From Halotia branconii CENA392 (GTDB lineage Bacteria; Cyanobacteriota; Cyanobacteriia; Cyanobacteriales; Nostocaceae): a stretch of 64,000 bases of DNA. Below are positions 26,888 to 35,953 of the stretch, piece by piece (the first letter of the stretch is position 1; every line of letters starts with the position of its first letter). Location of the stretch: contig NZ_CP124543.1 of NCBI RefSeq assembly GCF_029953635.1, positions 62,001 to 126,000 of the forward strand, given 5' to 3'. Made by a program: the position numbers and the translations under genes. Below the pieces are notes generated by a model. That model worked only from the letters and a program-made list of their open reading frames with translations, did no database searches and was not told where the DNA came from.

Positions 26888-28873
26888 ATGATATTTATTG
26901 AACTTGTATTACAAAACTTTGGCCCCTACTGTGGTCGTCAGATAATTAATCTGAACCCCAAAATTGATGCTAAAAATTCTAGCCCAATCATTTTATTAGG
27001 TGGCATGAATGGTGGTGGAAAAACCACCCTTATGGATGCAATTCGTCTTGCACTGTATGGGCAACGCGCCCAATGTTCAACTCGTGGTAATTTGAGTTAT
27101 AACGATTTTCTAACCCAATGTGTTAATAGTCAGACTGATCCAACGGAAGATACTCGAATTGAATTAGCTTTTGAACACATTGAAAACGACAAACCAGTAC
27201 AATATAGAATTGTACGAAGATGGACAATAAACCCTAAAGATGGTAAAGACCAATTGGGTATTTTAGATGCTAATGAATGGTTGGATACTGCGTTAGCTAA
27301 TATTTGGGATGAATATATAGAAAATTTACTGCCATTGGGAATTTCTAACTTGTTTTTATTTGATGGTGAACAAGTTAAGGAACTTGCAGAACAAGAATCA
27401 CCTCCACTAATTGTAGTGGATGCTATTCGTGGACTTTTGGGTTTAGAGTTAGCTGAACGTTTAGGAGTTGATTTAGAAATTTTAGTTAATCGCAAGCGGA
27501 AAGAACTTGCTGATACTAAAGAGTTAGCTGTTTTAGAAGAAATTGAACAAACACTAAATCTGCAACAAGATGAATATCAAGAAATTGAAAATAAATTAAA
27601 AGCACTTACCGAGAATTTAGAAGATGTAGAAAAAAAGCAGCAAGAAGCTTTAAATAAGTTTATTTCTGAAGGTGGTAAAATTGCTGGCGATCGCAGTCAA
27701 TTAGAAAAACAAAAACATGAAAGAAATGCAGAATCGGAAAGTGCGCGTTTAGCAATGCGCGAATTAGCTGCTGATGTCTTACCTTTAGCTTTAATTGAAC
27801 CTTTATTAAATGCAGCTTATCTGCAAGGAGAAAAAGAGTTTCGTCATCAACAAGCTAAGACAGCCCAAGATTTAATTTTACAACGAGATCAGCGTTTAAT
27901 AGACTTAATTCATCAATTGGCGATCGCAGATGATCAAGTTGATCAAATTCACAAATTTATCGACCATGAAAACCAATCTTTAGAGCAAGATACCACAGGA
28001 GAAACTTGGTTATTAGCTGATACAGAAACACTCCACCAACTGGATAATGTCATTCACCATTACTTACTGTACACAAAGAAGACAGCCCAAGACAAGCTAA
28101 CACTACTACAAACTCAAGAAGAAGAAATTATTGCTATAGAAAGACAAATACAAACAGCGGCATCTCCAGAAGATTATCAAAGACTAGTCGATGAATTACA
28201 AGAAGCACAAAAAGAAGTTGGAGAAGCTAAAGCTAATTGTGAAATAGCAAAACGTCGTTTGTATGAATTAGAAATCGAGATTCGCAACACTAAAAAAAGC
28301 CTAGAAACATATACTGACACCAATATTAAACGCCAAAATAAAGAACACATTATTATCTCTGCGGCTAAAGTCCAAGAAACACTCAAAATTTTTCGTGAAA
28401 AATTAACCCTTCGCAAACTGAACAAGTTAGAAGTAGAAGTTACAGAATGCTTTCGTTACTTGCTGCACAAATCAGATTTAGTACATCGCGTCGCCATTGA
28501 CACCAACACTTTTAGCCTTTCGCTTTATGACTTAAATGGTCAACCCGTTCCCAAACATCGCCTTTCCGCTGGCGAAAAACAACTCCTAGCGATCGCCTTT
28601 CTTTGGGGTTTAGCACGAGTCTCCGGTCGCCGCTTACCCGTAGCTATTGATACGCCACTCGGTAGACTAGACTCTTCCCACCGGGGAAACCTCATAGAAC
28701 GCTACTTTCCATCCGCTAGTCATCAAGTTATTTTGTTATCTACTGACACCGAAATTGGTAAAAAAGAAGTAGAAACATTGCGAGAAAATGAAGCGATCGC
28801 CCGTGAATATCTCCTCAAATATGACTCTAGCACCCGCCAAACCACAGTGATCGAAAATCAATATTTTTGGTAG
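26888..28873 (+). CDS. dndD: DNA phosphorothioation ATPase DndD (SMC-like)
   Basis: A 661-residue SMC/Rad50-like ATPase. The Walker A motif GMNGGGKTT is at 39-47; a Q-loop region FDGEQVKELAEQE, long coiled coils (about 180-300 and 400-500), the signature LSAGEKQLLAIA and a Walker B VAIDTPLGRLDS follow. It lacks an obvious CxxC zinc hook at the coil apex. DndD provides ATPase and DNA nicking or opening activity for sulfur insertion. The ATG at 26888 directly follows two tandem ACTAATATAA decamers, with no clear ribosome site. Confidence 0.93.
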   Translation: MIFIELVLQNFGPYCGRQIINLNPKIDAKNSSPIILLGGMNGGGKTTLMDAIRLALYGQRAQCSTRGNLSYNDFLTQCVNSQTDPTEDTRIELAFEHIENDKPVQYRIVRRWTINPKDGKDQLGILDANEWLDTALANIWDEYIENLLPLGISNLFLFDGEQVKELAEQESPPLIVVDAIRGLLGLELAERLGVDLEILVNRKRKELADTKELAVLEEIEQTLNLQQDEYQEIENKLKALTENLEDVEKKQQEALNKFISEGGKIAGDRSQLEKQKHERNAESESARLAMRELAADVLPLALIEPLLNAAYLQGEKEFRHQQAKTAQDLILQRDQRLIDLIHQLAIADDQVDQIHKFIDHENQSLEQDTTGETWLLADTETLHQLDNVIHHYLLYTKKTAQDKLTLLQTQEEEIIAIERQIQTAASPEDYQRLVDELQEAQKEVGEAKANCEIAKRRLYELEIEIRNTKKSLETYTDTNIKRQNKEHIIISAAKVQETLKIFREKLTLRKLNKLEVEVTECFRYLLHKSDLVHRVAIDTNTFSLSLYDLNGQPVPKHRLSAGEKQLLAIAFLWGLARVSGRRLPVAIDTPLGRLDSSHRGNLIERYFPSASHQVILLSTDTEIGKKEVETLRENEAIAREYLLKYDSSTRQTTVIENQYFW

Positions 28874-28941
28874 TAGATATCGTTTAAAAAAGATATTTAC
28901 AATATAAAATATCACGCTCTTTGGAAAGTAAATAAACAACT

Positions 28942-29193
28942 ATGAACTCACCCCATGTACTAAAAATAGATTGTGATCTCCGTAGTTTGTCATTAGAAGA
29001 ACTAGAATGGCTTTTAGAACGGATCACAAAACAAGTGCAAGAAAGGAAGCAAACATCAAATAAATTTACTGATGTGAACTATATGCATCAACAACTAGCT
29101 GCTATGGCTAATGATTTAGATATAAAAACAGAAATTATTTCTATAAATAATGAATTTGAGGTTACAGAAATGGATGGTCTAGAAAAGCTGTGA
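28942..29193 (+). CDS. Putative antitoxin of the MazF/PemK pair
   Basis: An 83-residue acidic helical protein (LRSLSLEELEWLLERITKQV) immediately before the toxin gene; its TGA overlaps the toxin GTG by four bases. This layout is that of an antitoxin that binds and neutralises the toxin. I do not recognise a DNA-binding fold. Identification depends on the neighbour. Confidence 0.65.
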   Translation: MNSPHVLKIDCDLRSLSLEELEWLLERITKQVQERKQTSNKFTDVNYMHQQLAAMANDLDIKTEIISINNEFEVTEMDGLEKL

Positions 29194-29525
29194 ACATCGA
29201 GAGAGGACAAATTTATTTTGTCAATCTTAATCCAGTACTGGGTAGAGAACAAGCAGGAACACGACCAGTTTTAGTGTTATCTGTAGACGCTATCAACCAA
29301 TCACCTGTAGTTGTCGGTACTAAAGGAACAAACATTAAGCGTGATTATCCAACTAACATACGAGTCTCTCCAAGTGACAGCGGATTGCTTGTAGAAACAG
29401 TGTTTTTATGTTTTCAAATTCGTTCTTTAGACCCAAATCGCTTTCCTGCTGACCCAGTTGGTAAAATTTCTGACTCCAAAATGCTTGATGTTGAAGTTGC
29501 GGTTCGCTACTGTTTGGGTTTATGA
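29190..29525 (+). CDS. Type II toxin, MazF/PemK family endoribonuclease
   Basis: A 111-residue toxin with the family opening IERGQIYFVNLNPVLGREQAGTRPVLVLSVDAIN: the GRE/Q-G-xRPVLV core of MazF/PemK. The middle GLLVETVFLCFQIRSLDPNRF and end (AVRYCLGL) complete the fold. MazF toxins cut mRNA at short sequences. GTG start overlaps the antitoxin stop. The pair sits between dndD and dndE, where a stabilising module would keep the locus from being lost. Confidence 0.88.
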   Translation: MNIERGQIYFVNLNPVLGREQAGTRPVLVLSVDAINQSPVVVGTKGTNIKRDYPTNIRVSPSDSGLLVETVFLCFQIRSLDPNRFPADPVGKISDSKMLDVEVAVRYCLGL

Positions 29526-29554
29526 GCAAAAACTACCTCAATTTTTAGGAAGAT

Positions 29555-29941
29555 ATGGAAGCCCCAATCGAAAGAATTAAACTATCTCAAACAGCCAAAG
29601 ACCAACTTCTTAAACTCAGACGCAACACCAAAATCGACCAATGGAATATTCTATGTCGTTGGGCATTTTGTCGTTCCCTCGCCGAACCAACCCCACCCTC
29701 ACCTGTACCAATTCCTCAAGATAGTAACGTTGAGATGACTTGGCGCGTTTTTGGCGGGGAAATGTCCGATATCCTCCTTCTCGCTCTTAAGCAACGCTGT
29801 CACAACGATGGTTATCCCACCGACAAAGAAACCCTCGCTACCCAATTTCGCCTACACTTGCATCGCGGTATTGGCTACTTAGCAGGTGATCCAAATATCA
29901 AGAAAATTGAAGATTTAATTGAAATAGCGGTGAAAAATTGA
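29555..29941 (+). CDS. dndE: DNA phosphorothioation protein DndE
   Basis: A 128-residue protein matching DndE (IERIKLSQTAKDQLLKLRR, NILCRWAFCRSLAEP, MTWRVFGGEMSD, LHLHRGIGYLAGD). DndE is a small tetrameric protein that binds nicked DNA and acts with DndC and DndD. It is normally directly after dndD; here the toxin-antitoxin pair intervenes and the gap to the toxin is 29 bases. Confidence 0.9.
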   Translation: MEAPIERIKLSQTAKDQLLKLRRNTKIDQWNILCRWAFCRSLAEPTPPSPVPIPQDSNVEMTWRVFGGEMSDILLLALKQRCHNDGYPTDKETLATQFRLHLHRGIGYLAGDPNIKKIEDLIEIAVKN

Positions 29942-29987
29942 AAGGATATTAGTTAACTGTTAACTGTTCACTGTTAACTGAAATATT

Positions 29988-31436
29988 ATGCCCGAAGCGC
30001 TAGAAATCGAGCGTCATAGAGCTGCGATCGCTCGTAATGATATATCTCGCCCTGTGCGATTGGCAATAGAATGGTCAATCTTGAACCAAGACACCACCTT
30101 TTTTGACTACGGCTGCGGTTACGGTGGCGATGTAGAGCGAGTAACAAACCTAGGTTACACTAGCGCAGGTTGGGACCCTTACTACTATCCCGATACACCA
30201 ATCACAACCGCTGATATAGTTAACTTGGGTTATGTCCTCAATGTGATTGAAGACCAAGAAGAACGCTGTCAAAGTTTAATTCAAGCCTGGGAACTCACCC
30301 ATCAAGTTTTAATTGTCGCAGCTCAAGTACTAATTAATGCTCCCAGTAAAACACAACTAGCTTACAGCGATGGGATAGTAACTCGCCGCAATACTTTTCA
30401 GAAATACTACGAACAAGCAGAACTCAAAACTTATATTGATCAAGTCTTAAATGTAGATGCAGTCCCAGTAGCGCTGGGTGTTTACTTTATCTTTCGGGAT
30501 GAAGCTCAAAAGCAAAGTTTCAAAGCCATCCGCTTCTTTTCTAGTACTGCAACTCCACGAGTCCGCGTACCTAGTAAGCGATTTGAAGATTATCAAGAAC
30601 AACTCCAACCATTAATGGACTTTTTTACCAAGCGTGGCAGATTACCTGTAAAAGGTGAATTGGTAAATCAACAAGAATTATTGAGTGAATTTGGTAACTT
30701 CCGCCGGGCTTTTGGCGTAATTTTACAAGCCACAGATGAAGCAGAATGGGATGCGATCGCCTACCGTCGCTCTTTAGATATTCAAGTTTATCTGGCTTTG
30801 ACCCACTTTGATCAACGCCCGAAATTTCATCAGCTAGCGCCGGAAATGCGCCATGACATCAAAGCTTTTTTTGGGAACTACGAAGAAGCTTGCCAAGTAG
30901 CCGACCAAAAGCTACTTAGTTTGGGCAATCCCAAAGTTGTACAAACTGTTTGCGAAAAAAGCAGAATTGGCAAACACACGCGCGGCGCTCTTTACATTCA
31001 TATTTCTGCATTAGCTGCACTCGACCCATTGCTACGAATTTACGAAGGCTGTGCTAGTCGCACCATTGGGCGTGTAGATGGAGCTACGTTAATTAAATAT
31101 TACACAGATAAACCGCAAATATCCTATCTTTTCTATCCAGATTTTGACCAAGATCCTCATCCAGCGTTAAAAGCCAGTATAACTATTGACTTAAAGACTT
31201 TATACATAACTCACCGAGACTACGAAAATCGAGCCAATCCGCCAATTCTGCATCGCAAAGAAACTTTTATTACTAGCAACTACCCACGCTACGAAGAATT
31301 TGCTCAACTCACCCGACAAGAACAGCAATTAGGACTGCTCAAACTCAAAAGCGATATAGGTACTCGCAAAGGTTGGGAAAAATGCCTCGCCGCCCACGGA
31401 GTGGAGATTATGGGACACGAAGTGAAGCAGGGATAA
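29988..31436 (+). CDS. DNA phosphorothioation-associated methyltransferase
   Basis: A 482-residue protein with a SAM-binding motif (TFFDYGCGYGGDVERV, about 37-52) and a long C-terminal region of unknown function. It matches the family annotated as DNA phosphorothioation-associated putative methyltransferase, which occurs in cyanobacterial Dnd loci. Its substrate is unknown. Unlike the AT-rich genes before it, composition is nearer to the housekeeping genes. It is the last gene of the locus; CTGTTAACTG repeats lie in the 46 bases before it. Confidence 0.88.
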   Translation: MPEALEIERHRAAIARNDISRPVRLAIEWSILNQDTTFFDYGCGYGGDVERVTNLGYTSAGWDPYYYPDTPITTADIVNLGYVLNVIEDQEERCQSLIQAWELTHQVLIVAAQVLINAPSKTQLAYSDGIVTRRNTFQKYYEQAELKTYIDQVLNVDAVPVALGVYFIFRDEAQKQSFKAIRFFSSTATPRVRVPSKRFEDYQEQLQPLMDFFTKRGRLPVKGELVNQQELLSEFGNFRRAFGVILQATDEAEWDAIAYRRSLDIQVYLALTHFDQRPKFHQLAPEMRHDIKAFFGNYEEACQVADQKLLSLGNPKVVQTVCEKSRIGKHTRGALYIHISALAALDPLLRIYEGCASRTIGRVDGATLIKYYTDKPQISYLFYPDFDQDPHPALKASITIDLKTLYITHRDYENRANPPILHRKETFITSNYPRYEEFAQLTRQEQQLGLLKLKSDIGTRKGWEKCLAAHGVEIMGHEVKQG

Positions 31437-31575
31437 TAGAGAGCAGGGGAAGCAGGGGAGGCAGGGGAGGCAGGGGAGAATAACAAATAATAATTAATCT
31501 CCCATGCCCCATGCCCAATGCCCAATGCCCAATGCCCAATGCCCCATGCCCAATGCCCCATGCCCAATGCCCCTT
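31437..31575. repeat. Tandem heptamers AGGGGAGGC and CCCAATG
   Basis: GGGGAGGCA/GGGGAAGCA units (31445-31480) are followed by about ten CCCAATG/CCCCATG heptamers (31500-31572). Repeats of the same types occur at about 33405, 44030, 48560 and 49740. They separate the Dnd locus from the ampG-like gene. Confidence 0.9.
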
Positions 31576-31607
31576 ATAATGACTAAGATTTTCTTAAAAT
31601 AAACAAT

Positions 31608-32900
31608 ATGAATATAGTGCGATCGCTGCTGCAAGTTTTCGGTAGCCGTAAAATGGCAGCGTTATTATTATTAGGGTTTTCATCAGGGTTGCCCTTATTT
31701 CTCACCAGTAAGACCTTGCAAGCTTGGATGACGGTGGAGAAAGTTGATTTGACCGCTATTGGGTTATTTAGTCTTGTAGGCTTGCCTTATTCGTTAAAAT
31801 TTCTCTGGTCGCCTTTGTTAGACAGGTTTGCACTGCCATTTCTGGGTAGGCGGCGGGGTTGGTTGATGACAATTCAGATTGGATTGTTGATTGCGATCGC
31901 CTGCATGGCTTTTCAACAACCGAAACAAGCACTACAATTGTTAGCGATCAATGCTGTAGCGATCGCCTTTTTCAGTGCAACTCAAGATATTGCTGCTGAT
32001 GCCTACCGCACCGACGTTTTAGAAGAATTAGAATTGGGAGCAGGTGCAGCAGTTTTCGTTTTAGGTTATCGGGTCGCGCTGTTACTCACTGGATCTTTGG
32101 CGTTAATCCTGGCTGATAGAATACCTTGGTCATCGGTTTACTTGTTGATGGCAGTGGGGATGATAATTGGTATTCTGGGAACTTTATTTGCACCAGAACC
32201 CAAGGAAATCCGTCCACCAGAATCTTTAGCCGCTGCGGTGATCTTGCCTTTTGGAGAATTTTTCCAGCGTCAGGGTGTAATTCGAGCCTTTTTAGTGCTG
32301 CTGTTTATCGTCCTTTATAAACTGGGCGATTCCTTTGTTAACAATATGTCCACACCCTTTTTGCTGCAAACAGGATTTACTCAAACCGATATTGGAGCAA
32401 TTCAAGGCGGTATGGGACTTATTGCTACTATTATTGGCACTTTAGCAGGGGGCGCAGTTTTAAGTAAAATTGGTCTCAATCGCTCACTGTGGTTATTTGG
32501 CGGACTGCAAGCATTAAGTAACTTAGCTTACTTATTACTAGCCCAAGTCGGTAAAAATTATCAGGTTCTAATACTTACAATCAACATCGAAAACTTTTGT
32601 GCTGGGTTAGGAACAGCAGCTTTTGTCGCTTTTTTAATGAATATGTGTAACCAGCGCTTTTCCGCCACCCAGTATGCTTTGCTCTCAAGTTTCATGGCTG
32701 TTAGTCGTGATATTTTAGTTGCCCCAGCTGGCTCTTTAGCAAAAAATACGGGTTGGCCTTTATTTTTCGTCATTAGTATCATTGCCGCTGTGCCAGGATT
32801 ACTTTTGTTACCATTCTTTGCTCCTTGGAACCCTAAGCCAGGAGCATTATCCAGACCAGGACTTGAGGAAGAAGAAGAGGATTTATGGGGAACCAAGTAG
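31608..32900 (+). CDS. ampG: MFS transporter, AmpG-like muropeptide permease
   Basis: A 430-residue inner-membrane permease with twelve predicted helices. LLLGFSSGLPLFLTSKTLQAWM at the start, LPYSLKFLWSPLLDRF and FFSATQDIAADAYRTDVL are hallmark AmpG segments. AmpG imports anhydromuropeptides for cell-wall recycling. Standard length; intact. It overlaps the next gene by 16 bases. Confidence 0.88.
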   Translation: MNIVRSLLQVFGSRKMAALLLLGFSSGLPLFLTSKTLQAWMTVEKVDLTAIGLFSLVGLPYSLKFLWSPLLDRFALPFLGRRRGWLMTIQIGLLIAIACMAFQQPKQALQLLAINAVAIAFFSATQDIAADAYRTDVLEELELGAGAAVFVLGYRVALLLTGSLALILADRIPWSSVYLLMAVGMIIGILGTLFAPEPKEIRPPESLAAAVILPFGEFFQRQGVIRAFLVLLFIVLYKLGDSFVNNMSTPFLLQTGFTQTDIGAIQGGMGLIATIIGTLAGGAVLSKIGLNRSLWLFGGLQALSNLAYLLLAQVGKNYQVLILTINIENFCAGLGTAAFVAFLMNMCNQRFSATQYALLSSFMAVSRDILVAPAGSLAKNTGWPLFFVISIIAAVPGLLLLPFFAPWNPKPGALSRPGLEEEEEDLWGTK

Positions 32901-33304
32901 TTATTCTTGTCGGTACATTTGTTCTTTTAGTCACCGGTTTGTTACTTGGCTATGTTCTCTCACAGTTAGTTTTAGGATTTCTGTCATTTAGCCCGCCCAT
33001 TCTTTTTGGAACACTCAGCCTGATTTTAATTTTTGGTACACTTTATTACGTTTTATTCTGGCAGTTAAAGAGAGAACAAACCCCGGTAGTTTCAGTAGAA
33101 AGACGTGTTGAGGTCAACGAAATTAACGAAACCAACGAACCAACAGTTGAGAACCATCTCAAAGACAACCTCATTGCTAAACTAAACGGTGATGTCGCGG
33201 CTGCCGAGCGTTTAATTGAGCAAGCAAAACAGGATTATCCAGGGATGCCAGAAAGTTGGTATTGCGAAAGAGTACTTGATGATTTAGAGCGCGATCAACG
33301 TTAA
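32885..33304 (+). CDS. Hypothetical membrane protein downstream of ampG
   Basis: A 139-residue protein with two N-terminal hydrophobic helices, a charged linker (ERRVEVNEINETNEPTV), and a soluble C-terminal end (NGDVAAAERLIEQAKQDYPGMPESWYCERVLDDLERDQR) that fits a helical hairpin found in cyanobacterial orphan proteins. The ATG overlaps the end of ampG, so it is cotranscribed. No family name is assigned. Confidence 0.75.
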   Translation: MGNQVVILVGTFVLLVTGLLLGYVLSQLVLGFLSFSPPILFGTLSLILIFGTLYYVLFWQLKREQTPVVSVERRVEVNEINETNEPTVENHLKDNLIAKLNGDVAAAERLIEQAKQDYPGMPESWYCERVLDDLERDQR

Positions 33305-33480
33305 TGCTAAAGGAGGTAGGCAAATAGGCTTCGACTTCGCTCAGCCTACAAGGAACAGGAGCAGATGAAGAAAATAATAATCAATTAATTTTAATTACCC
33401 ATGCCCAATGCCCAATGCCCCTTTTGTTACCTGTATCCAAAAGCGGCTAAAATTAAGTCAAGCAAACTTCACAAATCTTC

Positions 33481-33511
33481 AGCTAGGGTCTTAAATATTA
33501 AGACCTTAGCT
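33481..33511. promoter_or_regulatory. Hairpin just upstream of a 48-residue gene
   Basis: AGCTAGGGTCTTAA and TTAAGACCTTAGCT form 14-base arms with one mismatch and a three-base loop, 14 bases before the ATG at 33526. No T run follows, so it is not a standard terminator. It may act in the leader of the small gene, or be a palindrome of the dispersed repeat class. Confidence 0.5.
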
Positions 33512-33525
33512 GGTGCAATACAAAT

Positions 33526-33672
33526 ATGGCTATATTTCGTCAATACATCGCCCCTTTGCTTGTAGTGTTGGTATTTTTGTTTGCCTTAGTGGCAGTCAGC
33601 GCCCGCATATTTTTACCCTCAGATATGGCAGCACCCGCACCGATTGAAGAGGTGGGAGTGATTGTTCCGTGA
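33526..33672 (+). CDS. Small membrane protein, 48 residues
   Basis: ATG at 33526 to TGA at 33670-33672. It reads MAIFRQYIAPLLVVLVF then a single hydrophobic helix (FALVAVSARIF), and ends PAPIEEVGVIVP. Codon choice and the one-helix-plus-proline-rich-tail design look like a real conserved cyanobacterial small protein, not a shadow; no overlapping longer gene exists. Function unknown. The region after it (33673-33841) is repeat sequence. Confidence 0.65.
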   Translation: MAIFRQYIAPLLVVLVFLFALVAVSARIFLPSDMAAPAPIEEVGVIVP

Positions 33673-33841
33673 AAAAGCAGGGGAGCAGTGTTTCGACTAC
33701 GCCCAACAATCGGTGCAGAGGTGCAGGGAAAAATACAAATAATAATTAATCACTCATGCCCCAACCCTTTGGGGTGATTGTGTTGGACGGGGCAACAGTC
33801 ACCTTCCAACACATGCCCTATTTCCTATTCTCTTTAATCAA

Positions 33842-34354
33842 GTGTCTGAGCAACTGCTACCGGGATACTACATTCGTTGTGGTTCAACATTAGAACGATC
33901 GCTGCTGGTAAAATTCATGCAGCGGACTTACCAGCATCTATTCCCAGAGCAAGATTTCGCTCACCTAGCGCGAACAGTCGAGCAATACTTTTCTCGTGAC
34001 ACGCCTTTATGGTGGGTAGATTTTTCTAAAGAGGACGGGGAAGAAATTACCAACTCCCCTGCACCTATAGCTTGTCTGTGGGTAGGAAATGCCATAGACC
34101 AAGTACAAGGCGATCGCCATGCTCACATTTTTCTACTTTATGTCGAGCCAGAACACCGACGGCGGGGTGTTGGTACAGCTTTGATGCGATATATAGAAAA
34201 TTGGGCAACTCAAAGAGGCGATCGCCAACTTGGCTTACAAGTGTTTCAGTCCAACCAACCCGCCTTGAATCTTTACAATCAGTTAGGTTATCAAACCCAA
34301 TCTCTTTGGATGGTAAAATCGCTGAATACCAATAAAGAAGAAACTGGCGTGTAA
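33842..34354 (+). CDS. GNAT-family N-acetyltransferase
   Basis: A 170-residue acetyltransferase. LYVEPEHRRRGVGTALMRYIE contains the acetyl-CoA pyrophosphate-binding R/Q-x-x-G-x-G/A motif, preceded by DRHAHIF and followed by LQVFQSNQPALNLYNQLGY, the two remaining GNAT core motifs. Substrate unknown. GTG start (VSEQLLPGYYI). Cytosolic; followed by the HEAT gene after about 160 bases. Confidence 0.85.
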   Translation: MSEQLLPGYYIRCGSTLERSLLVKFMQRTYQHLFPEQDFAHLARTVEQYFSRDTPLWWVDFSKEDGEEITNSPAPIACLWVGNAIDQVQGDRHAHIFLLYVEPEHRRRGVGTALMRYIENWATQRGDRQLGLQVFQSNQPALNLYNQLGYQTQSLWMVKSLNTNKEETGV

Positions 34355-34517
34355 CAGTAGCATCCTAATAGCATGTTAGTTATGGCAATTCTCCTACGGA
34401 TAAAAGTCAAACAGATAGCTAAGAAGTGTACAATAATCTCAACTAATACCTATCAGACTTTGACTTGTTGAGGTGGGGGGTTACATACTAAATCCCAATT
34501 GGGTATTTAAACAAAAT

Positions 34518-35279
34518 ATGTATGACGAAGACGACTTGAGCTTGCTTGATAATGTCGAGCAAGAACTAGAAAGCCCCCTAGATAAAATGGAGCCACTAAC
34601 TGCTGAAGAGGAAGTGGCCAAACCAGACCCAGAAGTGATGTTAGCTCTTTTGGAAAGTCCTCATTCTCAACAAAGGATGCTAGCAGCTCGTGCCTTTTGC
34701 GACATTGAAGATGCACGGGCAACCCCTCATCTAATTGGCTTATTGAACGATACCTGTCCTTTAGTACGAGTGAGTGCAGCCTACGGCATCGGACGTAACC
34801 CCTCTTTTGAGGCAGTAGAGCCGTTAATTACTCAACTAAACAAAGACTGGAATGGTTATGTGCGTAAAGGCATTGTTTGGGCTTTAGGAAATTGCCGCGA
34901 TCGCCGTTCTTTAGCACCCTTAGCAAATGCCTTAAGGACTGATATTTCCGCAGTGCGTTTATGGTCTGCTAGTGCCTTAGCGCAGATGGCAGAGGTGAGT
35001 TATGAGGCTGTCGTGGGGGCAATGCCGTCACTAATTCAAGCCTTAGTTCAAGATCCGATCGCAGCAGTGCGGAGTAACTGCGCTTGGACAATTGGACAGC
35101 TGTGTCGAGAATTACCTTCTAATATTATTTATGCCACAGCGATCGACGCTTTAATTCAAGCCTTTGCTGAAGACCAAGATTTAGGAGTACGGGAAGATGC
35201 AAAAGCTTCATTATTAGGTGTAGGCGATCCTCGTGGCTTGCAGTTGATTGAAACTTTAGAACAAGAAGGTTGGTTTTAG
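34518..35279 (+). CDS. HEAT-repeat protein
   Basis: About 253 residues with an acidic N-terminus (MYDEDDLSLLDNVEQELE) and at least five HEAT/PBS-lyase-type repeats (AARAFCDIEDARATPHLIGLL, VRVSAAYGIGRNP, VRKGIVWALGNCRDRRSL, VRLWSASALAQMAEV, VRSNCAWTIGQL). HEAT proteins of this type in cyanobacteria serve as bilin lyase relatives or scaffolds; no specific role can be given. ATG at 34518 is preferred over GTG at 34473, which would add a non-conserved 15 residues. Confidence 0.82.
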   Translation: MYDEDDLSLLDNVEQELESPLDKMEPLTAEEEVAKPDPEVMLALLESPHSQQRMLAARAFCDIEDARATPHLIGLLNDTCPLVRVSAAYGIGRNPSFEAVEPLITQLNKDWNGYVRKGIVWALGNCRDRRSLAPLANALRTDISAVRLWSASALAQMAEVSYEAVVGAMPSLIQALVQDPIAAVRSNCAWTIGQLCRELPSNIIYATAIDALIQAFAEDQDLGVREDAKASLLGVGDPRGLQLIETLEQEGWF

Positions 35280-35447
35280 TTAGTTGGGCATGGGGCATGA
35301 AAAGGAGGAATTGGGGCAGGAGAGAAGTGCGGTCTTGGGGTTTCCCCAATTAGAGCAACTTCGGGGTGCAGGGTGCACACTTCGACTACGCTCAGCGACC
35401 GGGGGATGAAGAAAAATTACCTATTTCTCCCTGTTCTTCAGCCTCTA

Positions 35448-35852
35448 CTAACTTTCAGATCCAGGCTTGACTAAATTTAAATCATAAGGACGTTCAGTAT
35501 CATCCTCACCTAAATATTCACCATTTTGAATTTCCAGAATTACTAGCGGAATTTGTCCTGGATTTTCTACCTTATGCAGCGTTGCTGAGGGAACATAAGT
35601 TGACTCATTTCGATTTAATAATATCTCCTCTTCACCACAAGTTACCTTGGCTACACCAGATACTACAACCCAGTGTTCATTGCGGTGATAGTGAATTTGT
35701 GGTTTAATACTATGCCTGGGCTTGATTTCAATCCGGCTAATTCTATAAGATTCTCCTTCCTCTATAACTTCCACGTTACCCCAATAACGCGTACCTGAAT
35801 GGGGAGAAGAGTCATTGATATTTGACTGATCATTATTTTCATTCTGAGTCAT
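35448..35852 (-). CDS. Cupin protein, phosphomannose isomerase type II C-terminal-like
   Basis: A 134-residue single cupin. IHYHRNEHWVVVSGVAKVTCG contains the metal-binding HxH(x)nE of cupin motif 1, and VPSATLHKVENPG matches motif 2. The order YWGNVEVIEEGESYRISRI and ETEDDTERPYDL resemble the mannose-6-phosphate isomerase half of type II PMI/GMP enzymes. Sugar-phosphate isomerisation is possible but unproven. Repeat sequence precedes and follows it. Confidence 0.85.
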   Translation of the reverse strand: MTQNENNDQSNINDSSPHSGTRYWGNVEVIEEGESYRISRIEIKPRHSIKPQIHYHRNEHWVVVSGVAKVTCGEEEILLNRNESTYVPSATLHKVENPGQIPLVILEIQNGEYLGEDDTERPYDLNLVKPGSES

Positions 35853-35953
35853 AACAAAATCTCCACTAAATATCTTTAAACTAAATGACTATTACTAACT
35901 AGTTGCCCAAAATTAAACTCATTATTTTCTTTCCATGCCCTATGCCCCATGCC

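Noticed and set aside
31500..31575. Possible CRISPR array from regular repeats
   Set aside because: Units are contiguous heptamers without spacers, so it is a tandem repeat and not CRISPR.
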